64,000 nt of DNA from Streptomyces sp. NRRL S-646 (GTDB lineage Bacteria; Actinomycetota; Actinomycetes; Streptomycetales; Streptomycetaceae), in assembly GCF_000720765.1 (NCBI RefSeq), contig NZ_JODC01000003.1:248001-312000 (forward strand). Direction: 5' to 3'. How positions within the stretch are numbered: position 1 is the stretch's first letter; each line of letters opens with the position of its first letter. This document shows positions 33,279 through 41,339 of this stretch, in pieces. The notes beneath the pieces are model-generated. The model was given only the letters and a program-made list of their open reading frames with translations. It had not been told where the DNA came from and did no database searches. The position numbers and the translations under genes were made by a program.

Positions 33279-33911
33279 ATTACCGGCAACCGGCAGACGA
33301 GCTGGGCGTTCGCCGACGCCTACGTCGCCGAGGACGAAGTGCTGCGCTGGGCCCGTGACCGGGCCCGTGAGGCGGGCCTGCGCTCGGTGTCGCCCGGCAC
33401 GGGCTCCGCGCTGCGGTTGCTGGCGGCTTCGGTGGACGCGAAGGCGGTGGCGGAGATCGGCACCGGCACCGGCGTCTCCGGCATCCATCTGCTGCACGGC
33501 ATGCGCCCGGACGGGGTGCTGACCACGGTGGACCCCGAGCCGGAACACCAGCAGTTCGCCCGCCAGGCCTTCCGTGCCTCCGGTTTCGCCAGCAACCGGG
33601 CCCGGTTCATCCCGGGCCGCGCCCTGGACGTCCTGCCCCGGCTCGCGGACGCCGGCTACGACCTGGTCTTCTGCGACGGTGACCGCCTGGAGTTCCTCGA
33701 CTATCTCGCTGAATCGTTGCGTCTGCTGCGCACCGGTGGCCTGGTCGTCTTCGAGGGCGTCTTCGCCAACGGCCGCACGGTGGACTCGGGCCCGCAGCCC
33801 ACGGAGGTGCTGCGGCTCCGGGAGCTGCTGCGCGCGGTGCGCGAGAGCCAGGAGCTGGTGCCCTCGCTGCTGCCGGTGGGCGACGGGCTGCTGTGCGCGG
33901 TCAAGAGGTAA
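33279..33911 (+). CDS. O-methyltransferase (SAM-dependent), probable AUU start
   Basis: SAM-dependent methyltransferase with motif I VAEIGTGTGVSG, TTVDPEPEHQQFA (second acidic motif), FIPGRALDVLPRL, and DLVFCDGDRLEFLDYL. This is the class I catechol/caffeoyl-CoA-type family 3 fold, 210 aa. Residues TGNRQTSWAFADAYVAEDE upstream of the first GTG (33339) belong to the family N-terminus. The only start that includes them is ATT at 33279, placed behind AGGAGAGG with correct spacing; there is no in-frame ATG or GTG above it. The gene is divergent from the sigma factor, as Rv1220c is from sigE. The methyl acceptor is unknown. Confidence 0.85.
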   Translation: MTGNRQTSWAFADAYVAEDEVLRWARDRAREAGLRSVSPGTGSALRLLAASVDAKAVAEIGTGTGVSGIHLLHGMRPDGVLTTVDPEPEHQQFARQAFRASGFASNRARFIPGRALDVLPRLADAGYDLVFCDGDRLEFLDYLAESLRLLRTGGLVVFEGVFANGRTVDSGPQPTEVLRLRELLRAVRESQELVPSLLPVGDGLLCAVKR

Positions 33912-33971
33912 GGGCCTCGATCAAGCGGTGAGGTGCCGGGAAACGAGCGGGGGCGGCCCGGCAAACAGCAA

Positions 33972-33996
33972 CCCCGGCACCACTTGGATGCCGGGG
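33972..33996. terminator. Hairpin between the methyltransferase and DUF3117 genes
   Basis: CCCCGGCA (33972-33979) pairs with TGCCGGGG (33989-33996) around a nine-base loop. Read leftward it is followed by a T-rich stretch (TTGCTGTTT). It separates convergent genes. Confidence 0.6.
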
Positions 33997-34024
33997 CAGC
34001 TGAAAGGGTATGGTCGCTTCCGCG

Positions 34025-34192
34025 TCAGCCGACGACCTTCTTGAGGGCGTCGCCGAGCGCGTCGGCCTCGTCAGGGGTCAGCTCGACGACGAGCCGACCG
34101 CCGCCTTCGAGCGGAACGCGCATGACGATGCCCCGCCCCTCCTTGGTCACCTCGAGCGGGCCATCGCCCGTCCGCGGCTTCATGGCCGCCAT
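34025..34192 (-). CDS. DUF3117 family protein, 55 aa
   Basis: Reads MAAMKPRTGDGPLEVTKEG, then GIVMRVPLEGGGRLVVELTPDEADAL and ends KKVVG. This tiny basic protein family is nearly invariant across Actinobacteria (Rv1211 in M. tuberculosis). ATG 34192 is preceded by AGGAAGGGG; a longer in-frame reading upstream has no family similarity. Function unknown, cytoplasmic. Confidence 0.92.
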   Translation of the reverse strand: MAAMKPRTGDGPLEVTKEGRGIVMRVPLEGGGRLVVELTPDEADALGDALKKVVG

Positions 34193-34565
34193 GCTCGTTC
34201 CCCTTCCTGAAACCAGCTCATCGTCAAAGCCGACGGCCCTGGGAGGGCACGCGCGCAGCGTGAGACACGCGACACCGGCATCGAACACATTGCTTCCAAG
34301 CCATTATCCCGCATCTCAGGACCCGATGACCAACATCAGTCGGCATCGCTTGGGCAACGCGCGCGAGCAAAACCACCCAATTCGGCGATGTGACTGCGAT
34401 ACTGCGCGGCCGCACGGAGTTCCGCCGACCGGAAACCGTCCCGAATTCTTTGACGCAGGTCACACGTCCACTCCGGTCCCCCGGCGGTGATCTCCGCCAT
34501 GCTGTCCTACGGACAGGGGCGTACCGGCCGGTACGCCTGAACCGCGACAGCCGAGGGGACACACC
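34193..34565. other. Divergent intergenic region with a 20-bp palindrome
   Basis: A 373-base gap between DUF3117 and the enoyl-CoA hydratase gene. The only clear structure is the palindrome GGCGTACCGG/CCGGTACGCC at 34518-34537, ending 28 bases before the hydratase ATG. The rest shows no ORF with coding character and no recognisable RNA. Confidence 0.55.
34518..34537. promoter_or_regulatory. Perfect 20-bp palindrome upstream of enoyl-CoA hydratase
   Basis: GGCGTACCGG followed directly by its exact complement CCGGTACGCC, with no spacer, centred 38 bases before ATG 34566. Position and symmetry fit an operator for a dimeric (for example TetR-type) repressor; no regulator gene is adjacent. Confidence 0.55.
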
Positions 34566-35369
34566 ATGGCCGACACCGTGCTCTACGAGGTGAGCGACGG
34601 ACTCGCGACGATCACGCTGAACCGCCCCGAGGCGATGAACGCGCTGAACATCGCGACGAAGGTCGCCCTGCGGGAGGCGGTTCGCTCCGCGGCCGAGGAC
34701 GATGCCGTACGGGCGGTGCTGCTGACCGCCGCCGGGGAGCGGGCGTTCTGTGTGGGGCAGGACCTCAAGGAGCACATCGGGCTGCTGGCGCAGGACCGGG
34801 AGACGGGGTCCGGGCAGACGATGAGCACGGTGAAGGAGCACTACAACCCCGTGGTGCGGGCGATCGCCGGGATGCCGAAGCCGGTGGTGGCGGGGGTGAA
34901 CGGGGTGGCCGCCGGGGCCGGCTTCGGGCTCGCCCTCGCCGCGGACTACCGCGTCGTCGCGGACACCGCTGCCTTCAACACGTCCTTCGCGGGGGTTGCG
35001 CTGACCGCCGACTCCGGCATGTCCTGGACCCTGCCGCGGGTCGTCGGGCCGGGGCGCGCCGCCGACCTGCTGCTCTTCCCGCGGAGCATCAAGGCGCAGG
35101 AGGCGTACGAGCTGGGGATCGCCAACCGGCTGGTGCCGGTCGGCGAGCTGCATGCCGAGGCGGAGAAGGTTGCCCGGGCGCTGGCCGAGGGGCCGACCGT
35201 GGCTTATGCGGCGATCAAGGAAGCGGTGGCTTACGGGTTCTCGCACACCTTGTCCGAGACGTTGGACAAGGAGGACGAGCTGCAGACCCGTGCCGGGTCC
35301 TCGGAGGACCATGTGATTGCCGTGCAGGCGTTTGTGAACAAGGAGAAGCCGAAGTACTTGGGCCGGTGA
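34566..35369 (+). CDS. Enoyl-CoA hydratase/isomerase family protein
   Basis: 267-aa crotonase-fold enzyme of fatty-acid or phenylacetate-type CoA metabolism. Visible are ITLNRPEAMNALN, ERAFCVGQDLKEH (oxyanion hole region), KPVVAGVNGVAAGAGFGLALAADYRVVAD (CoA-binding and second oxyanion Gly) and ALTADSGMSWTLPRVVGPGRA. The position normally held by the second catalytic Glu in hydratases is Asp (TADSGMSW), as in PaaG-type isomerases. Hydration or isomerisation therefore cannot be decided. ATG 34566 follows GAGGGGAC. A perfect palindrome just upstream may be its operator. Confidence 0.9.
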   Translation: MADTVLYEVSDGLATITLNRPEAMNALNIATKVALREAVRSAAEDDAVRAVLLTAAGERAFCVGQDLKEHIGLLAQDRETGSGQTMSTVKEHYNPVVRAIAGMPKPVVAGVNGVAAGAGFGLALAADYRVVADTAAFNTSFAGVALTADSGMSWTLPRVVGPGRAADLLLFPRSIKAQEAYELGIANRLVPVGELHAEAEKVARALAEGPTVAYAAIKEAVAYGFSHTLSETLDKEDELQTRAGSSEDHVIAVQAFVNKEKPKYLGR

Positions 35370-35405
35370 GCTCGGGGCTCGAGCGCCGTCGGGGGCTGCG
35401 GGTCC

Positions 35406-35473
35406 GTCGTGGTTGATCGCGCCCCCGCGGCGGAGCCGCAGATGGATACAGCCCCGCGCCCCTTACGGGGCGC
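35406..35473. repeat. Interspersed repeat, copy 2 of 3
   Basis: GTCGTGGTTGATCGCGCCC, CGCGGCGGAGCCGCA and ACAGCCCCGCGCCCCTTA match the copies at 22923 and 45006. This one overlaps the tagA end and supplies its last codons and TAA stop, so the element has reached into the gene. Confidence 0.8.
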
Positions 35474-36044
35474 TCCTGGCCACACAGGTTTCCAAGTGAT
35501 CGTCCACCAAGCCGCACGCCTGCATCAACGCATACGCCGTTGTCGGGCCGACGAAGCGTAGGCCCCGCTTCTTCAGCGCCTTCGAAAGGGCCGTCGACTC
35601 GGGTGTGACCGCCGGGACGTCTCCCAGGGTTTTCGGGGCCGGGCCCGCGGGTGGCGCGTAGGACCAGATGAACTCGTCCAGCTCCCCCGGCCCCCACTCC
35701 GCCAGCACGCGCGCGTTGGCGAGCGTCGCGTCGATCTTGGCTCGGTTTCGGATGATGCCGGGGTCGGTGAGGAGGCGGGCCCGGTCCGTTTCCGTGAAGG
35801 CGGCCACCTTGGCGATCCTGAAGTCGGCGAAGGCCGCCCGGAAGCCGGGGCGGCGGCGCAGGATCGTGATCCAGGACAGGCCGGACTGGAAGGCCTCCAG
35901 GCTGAGGCGCTCGAAGAGGGCGTCGTCGCCGTGGACCGGGCGGCCCCACTCCTCGTCGTGGTACGCCACGTAGTCCTCGGTGGACAGGGCCCAGGGGCAG
36001 CGCAGGGCGCCGTCCGGCCCGGCGATGGCGGTGCCGTCGCTCAC
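35463..36044 (-). CDS. tagA: DNA-3-methyladenine glycosylase I
   Basis: 193-aa base-excision repair enzyme removing 3-methyladenine. Family features: RCPWALSTEDYVAYHDEEWGRPVHGDD at the start (zinc ligands Cys and His), LEAFQSGLSWITILRRRPGFRAAF (helix-hairpin-helix region), RNRAKIDATLANA, RFVGPTTAYALMQACGLVDDHLETC (second His/Cys pair). GTG 36044 overlaps the stop of the DivIVA-like gene (GTGA). The homologue Rv1210 has the same upstream partner Rv1209. Confidence 0.93.
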   Translation of the reverse strand: MSDGTAIAGPDGALRCPWALSTEDYVAYHDEEWGRPVHGDDALFERLSLEAFQSGLSWITILRRRPGFRAAFADFRIAKVAAFTETDRARLLTDPGIIRNRAKIDATLANARVLAEWGPGELDEFIWSYAPPAGPAPKTLGDVPAVTPESTALSKALKKRGLRFVGPTTAYALMQACGLVDDHLETCVARSAP

Positions 36045-36403
36045 TGCTGCTCCTCCTGGCCGTGCATCGGCTTGTCCATGGAGACGTGGTGCGCGGCGGC
36101 CTGGGCGCCCGCCAGTGCGGATTCCAGGTCGGCGATGCGGGCGTCGCGCTCGGCGAGTTCGGCGCCGAGACGGTTGAGGGCGTCGTCGACGTCCGACATG
36201 CGGTAGCCGCGGGCGGCGAGCGGGAAGCGGAGGCTGTCGACGTCGGCGCGGCCGACGGGCCGGTCCAGCGGCAGCGGGTCCTGCAGCCGCTCGGGGGCGA
36301 CCTCGGGCAACGGGCCCTCGCCCTCCCCGCCACCCACCACGGCCAGTGTCACGGCGGCGACCACGACGGCGAGAGCGACGACCAGGAACAAGAACATAAC
36401 CAT
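36041..36403 (-). CDS. DivIVA-domain membrane protein, 120 aa
   Basis: An N-terminal membrane helix (MFLFLVVALAVVVAAVTLAVV) is followed by a short linker and a DivIVA-like domain: LRFPLAARGYRMSDVDDALNRLGAELAERDARIADLESALAGA, ending in a coiled coil. DivIVA domains mark curved membrane or polar growth sites. A membrane helix in front of it is typical for the Rv1209-type family. ATG 36403 is preceded by GGGGA; an ATG two codons on is also possible. Translation is coupled to tagA. Confidence 0.85.
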   Translation of the reverse strand: MVMFLFLVVALAVVVAAVTLAVVGGGEGEGPLPEVAPERLQDPLPLDRPVGRADVDSLRFPLAARGYRMSDVDDALNRLGAELAERDARIADLESALAGAQAAAHHVSMDKPMHGQEEQQ

Positions 36404-36561
36404 CGCTGTGGTCCCCACGCTCGATGTTCGGAAGCTGGATGAAACTGACGATGAAGCTGAATGTGTCAGGGTCCGATCGTGCCATGCGAGTCTGACAGTT
36501 AGGGTCGCAGGCGGCCGAGGAACCGGTCTTACCCAGGTCGTACGACGAGAGGTCACAGCGG

Positions 36562-37422
36562 ATGCTCAGGCTGGGCAGGCGCGCATTCGAGGCGCACGAG
36601 CCGGTGATCATGGCGATCGTGAACCGGACCCCGGACTCCTTCTACGACCAGGGAGCGACCTTCCGGGACGAGCCCGCCCTCGCGCGCGTGGAGGAGGCGG
36701 TGTCGGAGGGGGCTGCCATCATCGACATCGGCGGGGTCAAGGCCGGTCCGGGCGACGAGGTGTCGGCCGAGGAGGAGGCGCGGCGGACGGTGGGGTTCGT
36801 CGCGGAGGTGCGGCGGCGCTTCCCGGACGTGGTCATCAGTGTGGACACCTGGCGGGCCGAGGTCGGCGAGGCCGTGTGCGAGGCCGGCGCGGATCTGCTG
36901 AACGACGCCTGGGGCGGCGTCGACCCGGGGCTGGCGGAGGTCGCGGCGAGGTACGGCGTCGGGCTGGTGTGCACGCACGCGGGGGGCGCTCAGCCACGTA
37001 CTCGTCCGCATCGGGTGACGTACGACGATGTCGTGGCCGACATTCTGCGGGTGACGCTGGGGCTGGCCGAGCGGGCGGTGGCGCTGGGGGTGCCCCGGGA
37101 GTCCGTGCTGATCGATCCCGGGCACGACTTCGGGAAGAACACCCGGCACAGCCTGGAGGCGACGCGGCGGCTCGGGGAGATGGTCGACACGGGGTGGCCC
37201 GTCCTGGTCTCCCTGTCCAACAAGGACTTCGTGGGCGAGACCCTGGACACCCCGCTGAAGGAGCGGGTGGTGGGGACGCTCGCCACCACGGCCGTGTCGG
37301 CGTGGCTGGGGGCGCAGGTGTATCGGGTGCACGAGGTCGCCGAGACCCGTCAGGTGCTGGACATGGTGGCGTCCATCGCCGGGCATCGGCCTCCGGCTGT
37401 GGCGCGGCGGGGGCTGGCGTAG
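36562..37422 (+). CDS. Dihydropteroate synthase homologue, FolP2 type
   Basis: 286 aa with a DHPS TIM-barrel: MAIVNRTPDSFYDQGATF, IIDIGGVKAGPGDEVSAEEE, ISVDTWRAEV, LLNDAWGG, LIDPGHDFGK and LVSLSNKDF. In true DHPS the second loop is GGESTRPG and the last motif contains SRK; here the first is GGVKAGPG and the Arg is replaced by Asn. The same changes mark mycobacterial FolP2 (Rv1207), which is not an active DHPS. A role in folate synthesis is therefore doubtful. ATG 36562 follows GAGGTC. Confidence 0.88.
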   Translation: MLRLGRRAFEAHEPVIMAIVNRTPDSFYDQGATFRDEPALARVEEAVSEGAAIIDIGGVKAGPGDEVSAEEEARRTVGFVAEVRRRFPDVVISVDTWRAEVGEAVCEAGADLLNDAWGGVDPGLAEVAARYGVGLVCTHAGGAQPRTRPHRVTYDDVVADILRVTLGLAERAVALGVPRESVLIDPGHDFGKNTRHSLEATRRLGEMVDTGWPVLVSLSNKDFVGETLDTPLKERVVGTLATTAVSAWLGAQVYRVHEVAETRQVLDMVASIAGHRPPAVARRGLA

Positions 37423-37432
37423 GGCCCTTTTT

Positions 37433-37530
37433 CGCCCCCGCCGCCCCTACCCGTCCCGTACCGGGGGCCAGCCCCCCGGACCCCCGCTCCTCAAACGCCG
37501 GAGAGGCTGAATTTGACGCCGGAGGGGCTG
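37433..37530. repeat. Streptomyces-type interspersed 3'-end repeat
   Basis: The element contains CGGGGGCCAGCCCCCCGG, then ACCCCCGCTCCTCAAACGCC, then a second half GGAGAGGCTGAATTTGACG, CCGGAGGGGCTG. GC-rich elements of this kind (with CTCCTCAAACGCCGG) occur widely between genes in Streptomyces. It lies between the convergent ends of the FolP2 and LOG genes and could serve as their shared terminator. Confidence 0.75.
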
Positions 37531-37536
37531 GGTTTC

Positions 37537-38295
37537 CTACCGGGCGGCCTCCTTCGAGACCAGCGCGACCGCCTCTTCCACGTCGTCCGTGACGTGGAAG
37601 AGGAGCAGGTCCTTCTCCGATGCCTTGCCCTGGGCGATCAGCGTGTTCTTGAGCCAGTCGACCAGGCCGCCCCAGTACTCGCTCCCGAACAGGACGATCG
37701 GGAAGCGGGTCACCTTCTGGGTCTGCACCAGGGTCAGGGCCTCGAAGAGCTCGTCCAGGGTGCCCAGGCCGCCGGGCAGGACCACGAAGCCCTGCGCGTA
37801 CTTCACGAACATCATCTTGCGGACGAAGAAGTAGCGGAAGTTCAGGCCGATGTCGACGTAGGCGTTGAGGCCCTGCTCGAAGGGCAGCTCGATGCCGAGG
37901 CCGACCGAGATGCCCTTCGCCTCGCAGGCGCCCTTGTTGGCCGCCTCCATGGCGCCCGGGCCGCCGCCGGTGATCACCGCCCAGCCCGCCTCCACCAGGC
38001 CGCGGCCGAGCCGGACGCCCGCCTCGTACTCCGGGGAGTCGACGGGCGTGCGCGCCGAGCCGAACACGCTGATCGCGGGCGGGAGTTCGGCGAGGGTGCC
38101 GAAGCCCTCGATGAACTCCGACTGGATGCGCAGCACCCGCCAGGGGTCCGTGTGGACCCAGTCCGTGGGAGCGCGCTCGTCCAGCAGCCGCTGGTCCGTC
38201 GTGCTCTCCGTCACCTGGCCGCGCCTCCGGAGGACCGGTCCGAGACGCTGCTCATCCGGCGGCACCTTCTTGCCCTCGGGGTTCCCGGTAGCCAT
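37537..38295 (-). CDS. LOG-family protein (TIGR00730 type)
   Basis: 252 aa. The nucleotide-binding signatures are GGGPGAMEAANKGA and LPGGLGTLDELFEALTLVQTQ, diagnostic for the LOG/lysine-decarboxylase-like family. Many members are cytokinin-activating nucleoside-5'-monophosphate phosphoribohydrolases; the bacterial role is often unproven. The N-terminal about 60 residues are specific to actinobacterial forms. ATG 38295 follows GGAGGGAG. The homologue Rv1205 is likewise near dapE and folP2. Confidence 0.9.
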   Translation of the reverse strand: MATGNPEGKKVPPDEQRLGPVLRRRGQVTESTTDQRLLDERAPTDWVHTDPWRVLRIQSEFIEGFGTLAELPPAISVFGSARTPVDSPEYEAGVRLGRGLVEAGWAVITGGGPGAMEAANKGACEAKGISVGLGIELPFEQGLNAYVDIGLNFRYFFVRKMMFVKYAQGFVVLPGGLGTLDELFEALTLVQTQKVTRFPIVLFGSEYWGGLVDWLKNTLIAQGKASEKDLLLFHVTDDVEEAVALVSKEAAR

Positions 38296-38394
38296 GTGCG
38301 CTCCCTCCGCTTGCAGGTGTATCCACCTCAGAGTAGATCTACGCGGGTTACGGACGGGGGACGTGAGCATGTCCGCCGTGAAGCGGTGTACGGG

Positions 38395-39474
38395 CTATGC
38401 CGTCAGCCAGGCCCGCAGACGCTGCTCACCCGCCAGGATCTTCGCGGTCTCGACCCGTTCGTCCCGCTTGTGCGCCAAGTGCGGGTTGCCGGGGCCGTAG
38501 TTGACCGCGGGGATGCCGAGGGAGGAGAAGCGCGAGACGTCCGTCCAGCCGTACTTCGGCTGCGGGGTTCCGCCGACCGCCTCGATGAAGGCCGCCGCGG
38601 CCGGGTGCGAGAGGCCGGGCAGCGCCGCGCCGCTGTGGTCGTCCACCACGAACTCCTGCACCCCGCAGTCCGCGAAGACCTCCCTGACGTGGGCGATCGC
38701 CTCTTCCTCAGTGCGGTCGGGCGCATAGCGGAAGTTGACGGCCACGACGCATTCGTCGGGGATGACATTGCCCGCCACGCCGCCCGAGATGCCCACCGCG
38801 TTCAGTCCCTCGCGGTACTCCAGGCCGTCGATCACCGGGTAGCGCGGTTCGTACGAGGCCAGGCGGGCCAGGATCGGCGCGGCCGCGTGGATGGCGTTGG
38901 AGCCCATCCAGCTGCGCGCCGAGTGGGCCCGCTCGCCCGTGGTCTTCAGCAGGACCCTGAGGGTGCCCTGGCAGCCGCCCTCGACCTCGCCGTCCGACGG
39001 CTCCAGCAGCACCGCGAAGTCGCCCTGCAGCCACTCGGGGTGCGCCTCGGCCACGTGCTTGAGGCCGTTGAGGTCGGCCGCCACCTCTTCGTTGTCGTAG
39101 AAGACGAAGGTCAGGTCGCGGTTGGGGGTCGGGACCGTGGCCGCGATGCGCAGCTGCACGGCCACGCCCGACTTCATGTCGCAGGTGCCGCAGCCCCACA
39201 GGACGCCGTCCGCGTCCAGCCGGGACGGGACGTTGCCGGCGATCGGCACGGTGTCGATGTGGCCGGCCAGGATCACCCGCTCCTGCCGCCCGAGGTTCGT
39301 CCGCGCGACGACGTTGTTGCCGTACCGCTCGACCGTCAGGTGCGGCAGGGCGCGCAGGGCGGACTCGATCGCGTCGGCGAGGGGCTTCTCGGTGCCGCTC
39401 TCGGACGGGAAGTCGACGAGCTGCGCGGTGAGCTCGGCGGCGTCCAGGGTGAGGTCAAGTGGGGTGTCGGCCAT
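38395..39474 (-). CDS. dapE: Succinyl-diaminopimelate desuccinylase
   Basis: 359-aa M20-family zinc hydrolase of lysine and meso-diaminopimelate synthesis. Metal ligands appear in LAGHIDTVP, GCGTCDMKSG (bridging Asp), YDNEEV (catalytic Glu plus ligand) and LLEPSDGEVEGGCQGTL, and the last His is in NPHLAHKRDE. Length and motifs match DapE rather than general M20 peptidases. ATG 39474 begins MADTPLDLTLDAAEL. It diverges from the lysozyme-like gene with 85 bases between starts. Confidence 0.93.
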   Translation of the reverse strand: MADTPLDLTLDAAELTAQLVDFPSESGTEKPLADAIESALRALPHLTVERYGNNVVARTNLGRQERVILAGHIDTVPIAGNVPSRLDADGVLWGCGTCDMKSGVAVQLRIAATVPTPNRDLTFVFYDNEEVAADLNGLKHVAEAHPEWLQGDFAVLLEPSDGEVEGGCQGTLRVLLKTTGERAHSARSWMGSNAIHAAAPILARLASYEPRYPVIDGLEYREGLNAVGISGGVAGNVIPDECVVAVNFRYAPDRTEEEAIAHVREVFADCGVQEFVVDDHSGAALPGLSHPAAAAFIEAVGGTPQPKYGWTDVSRFSSLGIPAVNYGPGNPHLAHKRDERVETAKILAGEQRLRAWLTA

Positions 39475-39559
39475 GCCTTCGACCCTAACCCGCCGCCTCC
39501 TCGGCCCACTGTCCACATCCGGCACGTGGGTCACAGAGCCCTCCGCTACCTTGTACGAC

Positions 39560-40537
39560 GTGCCAGAGCCGTCATCCACCCTCAAACGCCGTGGCCGCCT
39601 CTTCCGTATCGGGGCGGCCTTCGTGGTCCTGTTCGCCGTCGCGGGCTATCTCGCGGTGCAGTACGTCACCGGGGGCAGAGGCGGATCGGGCTGCAGGGTG
39701 GTCTCGGGCGAGGCCGACGGGGCGGCGTACGAGTTCACGCCGGAGCAGGCGGTGAACGCGGCGACGATCGCCGCGGTGGGCACCGGGCGCGGCATGCCCG
39801 AGCGGGCGGTGACCATCGCGATCGCGACTGCGCTGCAGGAATCGCAGCTGCGCAACATCGAGCACGGCGACCGGGATTCGCTCGGCCTGTTCCAGCAGCG
39901 GCCGTCGCAGGGCTGGGGCACCAGGAAGCAGATCCTGGACCCGACGTACGCGGCGGGCAAGTTCTACCAGCACCTGGCCAAGGTGCACGACTACGCGGCG
40001 CTCCCCCTCACGGTCGCCGCGCAGCGTGTGCAGCGCAGCGGATATCCCGAGGCGTACGCCAAGCACGAGCCGGACGCCACCCTGCTCGCCGCCGCCCTCA
40101 CCGGGAACTCGGCGGCCACGCTGACCTGCGCCGGCCTCCCGGCCACCACGCAGGCGGCGGGGCCGGACGCCGTGCGGGCCGCTCTCGTACGGGACTTCGG
40201 GCGCGACGCACTGCAGCCGGCCGCCGCGGAAGTGAACGCCGTGTCGACATCGGCCCCCTCGCCGACCGGGAGCACGGGGACGAGCGCCCGGACCGTCACG
40301 CTCCCCGTCGCCGCAGGCAAGAGCCCCGCCAAGGGCCGCAGCGTCCGCCAGCGCGGCTGGCAGCTCGCCCACTGGGCCGTGGCCAACTCCTCCGCCCTGC
40401 ACATCGAGCGCGTCTCCTACGGGGGGCGGGAGTGGACCGCCGGAAACGCCGACAACCCGTGGCACACGGCCGCCGCGGAAGGCCTCGGCGGGGTCGAAAA
40501 GGCCGCCGACGCGGTCCGAATCGTCACTGCGCAGTAG
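39560..40537 (+). CDS. Membrane-anchored lytic-transglycosylase/lysozyme-like protein
   Basis: 325 aa. A short basic start is followed by one membrane helix (FRIGAAFVVLFAVAGYLAVQYV). The outer domain has AVTIAIATALQESQLRNIEHG, the catalytic Glu pattern of SLT/goose-lysozyme-like enzymes, then DSLGLFQQRPSQGWGT and AAGKFYQHLAKVHDY. After a Ser/Thr-rich linker comes a C-terminal domain (RGWQLAHWAVANSSALHIERVSYGGREW) that is often seen in such cell-wall proteins. It probably cleaves or remodels peptidoglycan. Start GTG 39560 is chosen because the longer reading has no ribosome site. Confidence 0.82.
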   Translation: MPEPSSTLKRRGRLFRIGAAFVVLFAVAGYLAVQYVTGGRGGSGCRVVSGEADGAAYEFTPEQAVNAATIAAVGTGRGMPERAVTIAIATALQESQLRNIEHGDRDSLGLFQQRPSQGWGTRKQILDPTYAAGKFYQHLAKVHDYAALPLTVAAQRVQRSGYPEAYAKHEPDATLLAAALTGNSAATLTCAGLPATTQAAGPDAVRAALVRDFGRDALQPAAAEVNAVSTSAPSPTGSTGTSARTVTLPVAAGKSPAKGRSVRQRGWQLAHWAVANSSALHIERVSYGGREWTAGNADNPWHTAAAEGLGGVEKAADAVRIVTAQ

Positions 40538-40816
40538 TACGGTCCTTCACTCGCACGGGTTATGCCCGGCATACTTGATCCACGGTGTGGGCAGGTTTTC
40601 GCACCGTCACCCCTGCAACCGACAAAGCCCTTGACAACAAAGGGATGTAAGGATTCGGCACGCTTTCCGAGCGGGCGCTTTTTGCCCGTTTTTATCCGCA
40701 GCCGATAATGCGACGCATTGCCAACTCTTTACGTTGGGACGCCGCAACCTTCGGGGCCTTCGAGCGGTAGTCACATCGTCCGAGCCCGGACGATCAACAT
40801 CCATCGAAGGAGCATC

Positions 40817-41275
40817 ATGTCCCTCCCCCTGACCCGTCGGATCGCCCGTGCCGCGCTGCTCGTCGCAGCGGGAGCGGCTGCCGGGGTCGGTGCGGCCGGC
40901 TCCGCGAGCGCGGCCCCCGAACTGCCCGCCGCCCCGACCACCGCAGGTCTGACCTCGCTGGACGGGGCGAGCGTCGGCAACACCGTCGACGGTGCGGCGC
41001 AGAACGTGACCGGGCTTGCGGGCGCCGCCGGCAGCAACGCGGTCAAGAAGGCCGTGCCGAACGCGGGCAAGACCGGTGGCAGCGTGGCGAAGAAGGCGGC
41101 TCCGGCTGCGCAGCGCGCGGCGGGCGCCGCGGCGGGCTCCGTCGGGGAGATCGTCGGCGTCACCACGCAGACCGCGAGCCAGAACGGCGGCGCCCTGCCG
41201 GCGGGCTCGCTGGCCAAGGGCGGCCTGCCGAGCACCGGCAACCTGCCGGTGAAGGGCCTCCCGATCGGCGGCTGA
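40817..41275 (+). CDS. Small secreted Ala/Gly-rich protein
   Basis: 152 aa. A Sec signal peptide (LTRRIARAALLVAAGAAAGVGAAG ... ASA) cleaves before APELPAAPTT. The mature protein is low-complexity, with KKAVPNAGKTGGSVAKKAAPAAQRAAG in the middle and ending LPVKGLPIGG. ATG 40817 follows GAAGGAG, and a terminator follows. The family is known to me only as a Streptomyces secreted protein; structural or surface roles are possible. Confidence 0.75.
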   Translation: MSLPLTRRIARAALLVAAGAAAGVGAAGSASAAPELPAAPTTAGLTSLDGASVGNTVDGAAQNVTGLAGAAGSNAVKKAVPNAGKTGGSVAKKAAPAAQRAAGAAAGSVGEIVGVTTQTASQNGGALPAGSLAKGGLPSTGNLPVKGLPIGG

Positions 41276-41290
41276 GCCACCTGTAGCGCG

Positions 41291-41323
41291 GAGGGGGTCC
41301 GGGACACTGTCCCGGACCCCCTC
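41291..41323. terminator. Bidirectional hairpin terminator
   Basis: GAGGGGGTCCGGGACA (41291-41306) and its complement (41308-41323) form a long stem with a tiny loop, between the secreted-protein gene and convergent dapC. Confidence 0.85.
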
Positions 41324-41339
41324 GTCACGTCTCCGGCGG

